DNA of 64,000 nt, taken from NCBI RefSeq assembly GCF_006715395.1, contig NZ_VFNC01000001.1, positions 1,922,001 through 1,986,000 of the forward strand. The letters run 5' to 3'. Made by a program: the position numbers and the translations under genes. Shown here one piece after another: positions 58,461 to 64,000 of this stretch. The DNA is from Streptomyces sp. SLBN-31. GTDB lineage: Bacteria > Actinomycetota > Actinomycetes > Streptomycetales > Streptomycetaceae. Every line of letters starts with the position of its first letter. Position 1 is the stretch's first letter. The notes beneath the pieces are model-generated. The model saw only the letters and a program-made list of their open reading frames with translations, did not search any database and was not told the origin of the DNA.

Positions 58461-59503
58461 CGCGAGTGCGCAAGCGCTGGGGAGTGCAGGTACCCGGGAG
58501 CCCCCGGACGGTCGTGGTGACCGGCGCCAGCGGCGGCGTGGGCCGGGCCACGGCCGTGGCCTTCGCCGCCCGGGGCGACCGGGTCGCCCTGCTGGCCCGG
58601 GGACGCGAGGGGCTCGCCGCGGCCGCCGACGAGGTGCAGCGCGCCGGCGGCGAGGCGCTGGTCGTCCCCGTGGACATGGCCGACGCCAAGGCCGTCGACG
58701 ACGCGGCCCAGCAGGTCGTCGACACCTTCGGGCACATCGACGTCTGGGTCAACAACGCCTTCGCCGGGGTCTTCGCGCCGTTCACCGAGATCACCCCGGA
58801 CGAGTTCAAGAGGGTCACCGAAGTGACCTACCTGGGTTACGTGTTCGGCACCAGGGCCGCCCTGCGCCACATGCTGCCGCGTGACCGCGGCACGATCGTG
58901 CAGGTCGGCTCCGCGCTGGCGTACCGCGGCATCCCGCTGCAGTCGGCGTACTGCGGCGCCAAGCACGCCATCCAGGGGTTCAACGAGTCGCTGCGCTGCG
59001 AGCTGCTGCACTCCCGCAGCGGTGTGCGCACGACGATGGTGCAGCTGCCCGCCGTCAACACCCCGCAGTTCGACTGGGTGCTCAGCCGGATGCCGGGTCA
59101 GGCCCGGCCGGTGGCCCCCGTCTACCAGCCCGAGGTCGCCGGACGGGCGATCGTGCACGCCGCCTCGCACGGCCGGCGCCGCGAGTACTGGGTGGGCGGC
59201 TCCACCGTGGCCACCCTGATCGCCAACGCGGTGGCCCCCGGGGCGCTGGACCGGTACCTGGCACGGACCGGGTTCGAGTCCCAGCAGGACAAGGGCGAGC
59301 ACGGCGAGTCCGCCAACCTGTGGACACCCGTGGACGGCCCGCACGGTCGGGACTTCGGGTCCCACGGGCGGTTCGACGAGGAGTCCCACGGGAGCAGCCC
59401 GCAGGACTGGATCTCCCGCAACCGCACCCGGGCCGGCGCGGCCCTGACCGCCGGCGCCGCAGTCCTGGCCGCCCGCAGACTGACCCGCCTGGTCCGCCAC
59501 TAG
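58457..59503 (+). CDS. SDR-family oxidoreductase with C-terminal extension
   Basis: 348 residues overlapping the holin-X stop. Classical SDR: VVVTGASGGVGRATAVAFAARGD (TGxxxGxG), DVWVNNAFAGVF (NNA), and the active site QVGSALAYRGIPLQSAYCGAKHAIQGF (Ser, YxxxK). The family core ends about residue 250. The remaining about 100 residues contain a linker with Gly/His/Asp and a C-terminal GAALTAGAAVLAARRLTRLV that could bind or span the membrane. Coupling with a membrane protein supports membrane association. Substrate unknown. Confidence 0.9.
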   Translation: MTRVRKRWGVQVPGSPRTVVVTGASGGVGRATAVAFAARGDRVALLARGREGLAAAADEVQRAGGEALVVPVDMADAKAVDDAAQQVVDTFGHIDVWVNNAFAGVFAPFTEITPDEFKRVTEVTYLGYVFGTRAALRHMLPRDRGTIVQVGSALAYRGIPLQSAYCGAKHAIQGFNESLRCELLHSRSGVRTTMVQLPAVNTPQFDWVLSRMPGQARPVAPVYQPEVAGRAIVHAASHGRRREYWVGGSTVATLIANAVAPGALDRYLARTGFESQQDKGEHGESANLWTPVDGPHGRDFGSHGRFDEESHGSSPQDWISRNRTRAGAALTAGAAVLAARRLTRLVRH

Positions 59504-59510
59504 GGCGGAG

Positions 59511-59700
59511 CTAGGGTCTGTCGTTTGGATCAGGTCGGCTGCAGGGGGCGGTGCGTTGCGGCCGAGTCGAGCGGGGCCTGGTGCGTGCAGCCGCAAGGCG
59601 GAGGAGGGAGTCGACGCGGAACGTCGGCGAGTGACGACAACGCGGCAGATGGGCGTGCCAGGCCCCGCGACGCCGAGCTGATCCGAACGACAGGCCCTAG
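59511..59700. mobile_element. 190-bp MITE-like element with 23-bp terminal inverted repeats
   Basis: The left end begins CTAGGGTCTGTCGTTTGGAT (59511 on). The right end, read in reverse, is CTAGGGCCTGTCGTTCGGAT; 21 of 23 positions match. Between lie about 144 bp of GC-rich sequence with no transposase frame. CTAG occurs at each end and could be the duplicated target, as YTAR targets are used by IS5-type transposases (inference). The right-hand CTAG contains the TAG stop of the enolase-superfamily gene. From memory, similar GTCTGTCGTTTGGATCA ends recur in Streptomyces genomes. Confidence 0.8.
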
Positions 59701-60788
59701 CCGACCCGGTACTGCGTCACCTCGTCGGTCAGGAGCGTCAGGCCGTGGCCCACGCCGGCCAGGGGGCGTACCGAACCGCCCGTCGGGTCCAGGGCTCCGT
59801 CGAAGAACATGTCCTCGATGCGGACGTGGTCGTGGAACCACTCCATATGGCGGATGTTGGGCAGCGAGGCGGCGGCCGCCGCGTGGGCGTGGGGCGCGCA
59901 GTGCGTGGAGACCTCCAGGCCGTGGGCCTGGGCCAGGGCGGCGGCGCGGAGGAACTCCGTGATGCCGCCGCAGCGCGTCGCGTCGATCTGCAGGCAGTCG
60001 ACCGCGCCCGCCGCGATCATGCGGGCGAAGTAGGGCAGGTCGTAGCCGTACTCGCCGGCCGTGACGTCGCAGACCAGGACGTCGCGCACCAGACGCAGGC
60101 CGGTGAGGTCGTCGGAGGAGACCGGTTCCTCGAACCAGCCGACGCCGTGCTCGGCGAGGGCACGGCCCACCCGGACGGCCTGCTTGCGGGTGTAGGCGCC
60201 GTTGGCGTCGACGTACAGCTCCGCCTCGTCGCCGATGACATGGCGCGCGGCACGGATCCGGGCCAGGTCGCGGGGGACCGCCCGGCCCCAGCCCTCACCG
60301 ATCTTGATCTTGACGCGCGGGATGTGCTGTCCGTGCACCCAGCCGTTGAGCTGGGCGGCCAGATGCGTGTCGTGGTACGTCGTGAAACCGCCGCTGCCGT
60401 ACACCGGGACCTCCTCCCGGCAGACGCCCAGCAGCCGCGCCAGCGGCAGTTCGAGCAGGCGGGCCTTGAGGTCCCACAGGGCGATGTCGAGCGCCGAGAT
60501 CGCCCCCGCGGCCACGCCCGGGCGGCCCGCGTTGCGCACGGAGCGGCACATCGCGTCGTGCGTGGCCGGGATGTCGAGGGCGTCCCGGCCCTCGACCAGT
60601 GGGGCCAGCTGTCCGCGCAGGAAGTCGGCGACGGCGGGCGGACCGTACGTCCAGCCCGTGCCGGTCGCGTCACCCGCCGACACCTCCGTGATCACCATCG
60701 TCGTCGAGTCCCAGGACAGGGTGCCGTCGGCCTCCGGGGCGTCCGTGGGCACGGTGTAGACGGAGACGACGGGCCGCTGGAGCTTCAT
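59697..60788 (-). CDS. Mandelate racemase/muconate lactonizing-type enolase-superfamily enzyme
   Basis: 363 residues, start behind CTGAGGGGGC. Superfamily core: VPVYGSGGFTTYHD, RVKIKIGEGWG (KxK acid/base), ELYVDANGAYTRKQ (Asp ligand), VGWFEEPVSSDDL (Glu ligand), VTAGEYGYDL (Glu ligand), LQIDATRCGGITEFLR and STHCAPHAHAAAAASL with the second-side His. It would abstract a proton alpha to a carboxylate, acting as dehydratase, racemase or cycloisomerase on a sugar acid or similar. The stop codon lies in the repeat end of the MITE. It forms a unit with the LLM gene upstream (10-bp gap). Confidence 0.9.
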   Translation of the reverse strand: MKLQRPVVSVYTVPTDAPEADGTLSWDSTTMVITEVSAGDATGTGWTYGPPAVADFLRGQLAPLVEGRDALDIPATHDAMCRSVRNAGRPGVAAGAISALDIALWDLKARLLELPLARLLGVCREEVPVYGSGGFTTYHDTHLAAQLNGWVHGQHIPRVKIKIGEGWGRAVPRDLARIRAARHVIGDEAELYVDANGAYTRKQAVRVGRALAEHGVGWFEEPVSSDDLTGLRLVRDVLVCDVTAGEYGYDLPYFARMIAAGAVDCLQIDATRCGGITEFLRAAALAQAHGLEVSTHCAPHAHAAAAASLPNIRHMEWFHDHVRIEDMFFDGALDPTGGSVRPLAGVGHGLTLLTDEVTQYRVG

Positions 60789-60798
60789 CGCCGCCCCC

Positions 60799-61758
60799 TC
60801 AGGCCTGCTGGAGCTGCGGCAGCACCTTCGTCCGGTAGAAGTCGAAGAAGCCGCGCAGGTCGGGGCCGATCTGGTTGACGTAGACCCGGTCGAAACCGGC
60901 GTCCGCGAACTGTTTCAGCTCCGCCACGTGCTCGTCGACGTCGTCGCCGCACACCCGGTTCTCGCGCACCATGTCCTCGGTGACCATCTGCTGCGCCTGC
61001 TCGAAGTGCTTCGGGGAGGGCAGCACCTGGCTCAGTTCGCCGGGCAGCTGCTCGTTCGCCCACAGCCGGTGCACGGTCCGTACGGCCTCGTCCCGGTCGG
61101 TGTCGTAACAGACCTTGGTGCCGCCGCTGACCGGCTTCCCGCCGCCCCCGCCCTTGCGGTACTGCTCCACCATGGCCGCGTCCGGCATCATCGTGATGTA
61201 GCCGTCGCCGACCCGCGCCGCCAGCTTGGTGGCGGCCGGCCCGAAGCCGGAGATGTCGATCGGCACGGGCTCCTCCGGCACCGTGTACAGCCGGGCGTTC
61301 TCCACCGTGTAGTGCGGGCCGCGGTGGTTGACCTCCTCGCCGCTGAACAGCCGGCGCATGATCTGGATGGCCTCCTCCAGCATCTCCAGGCGGACGTGCG
61401 CGGGCGGCCAGTGGTCGCCGAGGATGTGCTCGTTGAGCGCCTCGCCCGAGCCGAGGCCCAGCCGGAAGGCACCGTTCGTCATCACCGCGCTGGTCGCCGC
61501 GGCCTGCGCCACCACCGCCGGGTGCATCCGCACGGTCGGGCAGGTCACCGCCGTCTCCACCGGCAAGGACACGGCCTCGGACAACGCGCCGATCACCGAC
61601 CACACGAACGGGCTCTGGCCCTGTTCGTCGTTCCACGGGTGGTAGTGGTCGGAGATCCACAGCGACTGGAACCCGGCCTGCTCGGCCATCCGCGCCTGCT
61701 CGATCAGCTCCGCGGGACCGTACTGCTCGCACGAGAGGAAATAGCCGTACTCGGGCAT
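60799..61758 (-). CDS. F420-dependent luciferase-like (LLM) oxidoreductase
   Basis: 319 residues, ATG 9 bases after GGAGG. TIM-barrel luciferase-like family: EYGYFLSCEQYGPAELIEQARMAEQAGF, LWISDHYHPWND (F420 loop), TAVTCPTVRMHPAVVAQAAAT, FRLGLGSGEALNEHI, VPIDISGFGPAATKLAARVGDGYI and VYVNQIGPDLRGFFDFY. It resembles the F420-dependent glucose-6-phosphate dehydrogenase-like group (TIGR03557-type). The substrate is not known. It precedes the enolase gene in a two-gene minus-strand unit; a joint pathway on a sugar-acid-like compound is a guess. Confidence 0.9.
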   Translation of the reverse strand: MPEYGYFLSCEQYGPAELIEQARMAEQAGFQSLWISDHYHPWNDEQGQSPFVWSVIGALSEAVSLPVETAVTCPTVRMHPAVVAQAAATSAVMTNGAFRLGLGSGEALNEHILGDHWPPAHVRLEMLEEAIQIMRRLFSGEEVNHRGPHYTVENARLYTVPEEPVPIDISGFGPAATKLAARVGDGYITMMPDAAMVEQYRKGGGGGKPVSGGTKVCYDTDRDEAVRTVHRLWANEQLPGELSQVLPSPKHFEQAQQMVTEDMVRENRVCGDDVDEHVAELKQFADAGFDRVYVNQIGPDLRGFFDFYRTKVLPQLQQA

Positions 61759-61904
61759 GGGGGAGTGCCTCCGCGACGTCGGCGGTTGTGGTCCGGGTCC
61801 GGGTACCCGGGGGCCGGAGCGGCAACCGGCGCACGTTTGGCGGCCCTGACCAGGGGGACGCGGAAGTTTCCGCACGACGTACGCGAGAGCGCCGGAGGCG
61901 AACC

Positions 61905-63542
61905 GTGGCTCGACCCCGCATCCTGATCGTCGGAGCCGGCTTCGCCGGGTACCAGACGGCCCGCACCCTGTCCCGGCTGATGCGGCACAGGGCCGAGGTC
62001 ACCCTGCTGAATCCGACCGACTACTTCCTGTACCTGCCCCTGCTGCCCCAGGTCGCCGCCGGCATCCTGGAGCCGCGCAGGGTCACCGTCTCCCTCTCGG
62101 GCACCCTGCCGCGCGTCCGGCTGGTCCTCGGCGAGGCCGACGCGATCGACCTCGACGGGCGCACCGTGCACTACACCGGGCCGGAGGGCGACGGCGGGAC
62201 TCTCGCCTACGACCGGCTGGTGCTCGCGGCCGGCAGCGTCAACAAGCTGCTGCCCATCCCCGGCGTCGCCGAGCACGCGCACGGCTTCCGCGGGCTGCCC
62301 GAGGCGCTGTACCTGCGCGACCACGTGACCCGGCAGGTGGAGCTGGCCGCCGCCGCGGACGATCCGGAGACCTGCGCCGCGCGCTGCACCTTCGTGGTGG
62401 TCGGCGCGGGGTACACCGGTACCGAGGTCGCCGCGCAGGGGCAGCTGTTCACCGACGCGCAGGTCCGCAAGCATCCGCTGCGGCGGGGCATGCGGCCGCG
62501 CTGGCTGCTGCTCGACATCGCCGAACGGGTCCTGCCCGAACTCGACGAACACCTCTCGCGCACCGCCGACGCCGTGCTGCGCCAGCGGGGCGTCGACGTG
62601 CGCATGGGCACCTCCGTGAAGGAGGCCACGCGCGAGGGGGTCCTGCTCACCGACGGGGAGTTCGTGCCCACCCGCTCGCTGGTGTGGTGCGTGGGCGTAC
62701 GGCCCGATCCGCTCGCCGAGTCCATGGGGCTGCCCATGGAACGCGGCCGGCTGCTGGTCGATCCGCACCTGCAGGTGCCGGGCCGGCCCGAGCTGTTCGC
62801 CGCCGGGGACGCGGCCGCCGTACCCGACCTGGAGAAGCCCGGCCAGTACACCCCGATGACGGCACAGCACGCGTGGCGGCAGGGCAAGGTCGCGGGCCGC
62901 AACGTCGCCGCGTCGCTGGGCCAGGGTGAGCGGCGGGCCTACAGTCACCGGGACCTGGGGTTCGTCGTGGATCTGGGCGGGGTCAAGGCCGCCGCCAATC
63001 CGCTCGGCGTCCCGCTGTCCGGCCCGCTCGCGGGCGCGGTCACCCGGGGCTACCACCTCGCCGCGATGCCCGGCAACCGTGTCCGGGTCGCCGCCGACTG
63101 GCTCCTGGACGCCGTACTGCCGCGCCAGGCCGTCCAGTTGGGCCTCGTACGCTCCTGGTCGGTGCCCCTCGACACGGCCTCTCCGGAACTCGCCCGCGTG
63201 GCGGGCCACCCGGAGGACTCGTCCCGGAGCGGGGCCCGCTCGGGCCCGGGTGCGGCCACGGCCGAGGACGCCGCCGAGGACACCAGGGACACGACCGAAC
63301 AGGCCGCCGCAGCCGTGGAGAACCAGCCGGGCGAGCCTGCCAAAAACCAGCCGGGCGGCGAGCCCGCCAGGAATCAGCCGGGCGGAGAGCCCGCCAGAAG
63401 CCGGCCCGGCGGTGAGCCCGCGAAGAATCAGCCCGGCCCGCCGGCCGGTGGCGAAACGGGTGGGAAGGCGCGTGATGGTGAGGGCGCGCAGACTCCCGGA
63501 CCCGTCCGCCGTCCCGACACCCCCGCCGAAGGAGACGCATGA
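61905..63542 (+). CDS. Type II NADH-dehydrogenase-like flavoprotein with repetitive C-terminus
   Basis: 545 residues from a GTG after GGAGGCGAACC. Two Rossmann motifs: RILIVGAGFAGYQTARTLSR (FAD) and FVVVGAGYTGTEVAAQG near residue 163 (NAD(P)H). YFLYLPLLPQVAAGILEPRRV, ELFAAGDAAAVPDL and the AQHAWRQGKVAGRNV loop follow, typical of NDH-2. The C-terminal membrane-attachment part ends about residue 430. Residues about 430-545 are hydrophilic, Pro/Gly/Glu-rich and repetitive (separate entry). Stop overlaps the start of transketolase (ATGA), an unusual pairing of a respiratory enzyme and a pentose-phosphate enzyme. Confidence 0.9.
   Translation: MARPRILIVGAGFAGYQTARTLSRLMRHRAEVTLLNPTDYFLYLPLLPQVAAGILEPRRVTVSLSGTLPRVRLVLGEADAIDLDGRTVHYTGPEGDGGTLAYDRLVLAAGSVNKLLPIPGVAEHAHGFRGLPEALYLRDHVTRQVELAAAADDPETCAARCTFVVVGAGYTGTEVAAQGQLFTDAQVRKHPLRRGMRPRWLLLDIAERVLPELDEHLSRTADAVLRQRGVDVRMGTSVKEATREGVLLTDGEFVPTRSLVWCVGVRPDPLAESMGLPMERGRLLVDPHLQVPGRPELFAAGDAAAVPDLEKPGQYTPMTAQHAWRQGKVAGRNVAASLGQGERRAYSHRDLGFVVDLGGVKAAANPLGVPLSGPLAGAVTRGYHLAAMPGNRVRVAADWLLDAVLPRQAVQLGLVRSWSVPLDTASPELARVAGHPEDSSRSGARSGPGAATAEDAAEDTRDTTEQAAAAVENQPGEPAKNQPGGEPARNQPGGEPARSRPGGEPAKNQPGPPAGGETGGKARDGEGAQTPGPVRRPDTPAEGDA
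63321..63437 (+). repeat. 27-bp in-frame coding repeats in the flavoprotein tail
   Basis: About four and a half copies of a 9-codon unit NQPGGEPA(R/K), the first shortened to 8 codons. DNA units differ at several positions (CAGCCGGGCGGCGAGCCC type), so the array is not brand new, but its period is regular. Likely disordered, and likely to vary in copy number between strains. Confidence 0.85.
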
Positions 63543-64000
63543 ACACCACCGAACTCACCGAGCTTGCACAGCAGTTGAGGGTCGACAGCGTGCGGGCCGC
63601 GGCTGCCGCCGGGTCCGGGCACCCGACGTCCTCGATGTCCGCCGCGGATCTGGTGGCCGTACTGATCGCCCGCCACTTCCGCTACGACTTCGACCGCCCC
63701 GCCCACCCCGGCAACGACCGCTTCGTGCTGTCCAAGGGACACGCCTCGCCGCTGCTGTACTCCGCCTACAAGGCGGTCGGCGCCGTCGACGACGAGGAAC
63801 TGCTGAGCTTCCGCAAGCTCGGCAGCCGGCTCGAGGGGCATCCGACCCCGCGCAGGCTGCCGTGGGTCGAGACGGCCACCGGCTCGCTCGGCCAGGGCCT
63901 CCCCGTCGGCGTCGGCATCGCGCTGTCGGGCAAGCGGCTGGAGCGCAGCGGCTACCGCGTGTGGGTGCTGTGCGGGGACAGCGAGCTGGCCGAGGGGTCC
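63539..64000 (+). CDS. tkt: Transketolase, N-terminal part cut by the window
   Basis: 154 residues visible. Thiamine-diphosphate-binding start: VDSVRAAAAAGSGHPTSSMSAADLVAVL, DRFVLSKGHASPLLYSAYKA, ATGSLGQGLPVGVGIAL and CGDSELAEGS, i.e. the GDSE motif (GDGE in most) that begins the metal/ThDP loop. ThDP-dependent transketolases move two-carbon units between sugars in the pentose phosphate pathway. The 3' end is outside, so whether it is a full enzyme or an N-terminal subunit type is unknown. It overlaps the preceding flavoprotein gene by 4 bases. Confidence 0.9.
   Translation, partial: MNTTELTELAQQLRVDSVRAAAAAGSGHPTSSMSAADLVAVLIARHFRYDFDRPAHPGNDRFVLSKGHASPLLYSAYKAVGAVDDEELLSFRKLGSRLEGHPTPRRLPWVETATGSLGQGLPVGVGIALSGKRLERSGYRVWVLCGDSELAEGS

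Noticed and set aside
59271..59283. GGTTCGAGTCCC, resembling a tRNA T-arm
   Set aside because: It lies in the SDR coding frame (GFESQQ) with no acceptor stem, anticodon arm or CCA context around it.
59511..59700. The 190-bp element as an autonomous insertion sequence
   Set aside because: No frame of useful length between the inverted repeats; transposase absent.

Overview
The window is high-GC (GC-rich third positions), densely packed, and uses GTG/ATG starts behind GGAGG-type sites. TTA codons are nearly absent: I found two by eye. With its gene families (SpoIIE-type phosphatase, holin-X membrane protein, Rv2578c-type radical SAM protein, F420-dependent oxidoreductase, BlaI/M56 pairs) this points to a Streptomyces chromosome core or near-core region. 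I see no prophage, plasmid, CRISPR array, rRNA or tRNA.

Layout. 0-12.3 kb is housekeeping and regulation: the tail of an NCS1 permease, a secreted DUF3558-like protein, an AhpD-like protein, a histidine kinase/LuxR response regulator pair split by a tandem duplication, a gamma-glutamyltransferase, an inositol-phosphatase-family enzyme, an FAD oxidoreductase, a macro-domain protein carrying an in-frame palindromic insert, and a secreted M1 metallopeptidase. 12.5-18.8 kb is a mirrored module. Two BlaI repressor/M56 peptidase pairs lie at its ends and point outward. Between them are DedA, two PAP2 phosphatases and an LPG-synthase-like membrane protein, and TACA/TGTA-type dyads sit in both divergent promoter regions. 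19-25.6 kb holds an ArsR/MFS pair, Ada-AlkA plus Ogt alkylation repair, a sirtuin, and an ADP-ribosylglycohydrolase/Nudix pair.

25.8-38 kb is central carbon metabolism. After glycerate kinase comes a long minus-strand array: a fused 3-hydroxybutyryl-CoA dehydrogenase, a TetR regulator, crotonyl-CoA carboxylase/reductase, ethylmalonyl-CoA mutase, a CoA-ester lyase, a MaoC hydratase, an acyl-CoA dehydrogenase, and then psd and pssA for phosphatidylethanolamine synthesis. The five middle enzymes carry out the diagnostic steps of the ethylmalonyl-CoA pathway (acetyl-CoA assimilation and supply of ethylmalonyl-/methylmalonyl-type units). A -35/-10 pair overlapped by nested palindromes lies upstream of ccr.

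38.4-48 kb carries a HEAT-repeat protein (TTA codon), RidA, a secreted tripeptidyl aminopeptidase, a radical SAM protein preceded by a LexA-like box, an SRPBCC protein, a DHA2 drug exporter fused to three carboxypeptidase-regulatory-like domains, and a PAS-GAF-PP2C-HATPase phosphatase with a TTA codon. 48.2-54.8 kb carries a methyltransferase and a tightly coupled peptidase run (M55, M20, S9, S66), possibly for salvage of D-amino-acid or wall peptides. 54.9-64 kb carries a DUF5107/TPR protein, VOC, hemerythrin, holin-X/SDR, a 190-bp MITE-like element whose inverted repeat contains the stop codon of an enolase-superfamily gene, an F420-dependent oxidoreductase, a type II NADH-dehydrogenase-like protein with a repetitive tail, and the start of transketolase.

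The best candidates for something undescribed are the mirrored BlaI/M56 envelope module, the fused exporter, the tandem dehydrogenase with a degenerate first active site, and the macro-domain gene with an inserted palindrome.
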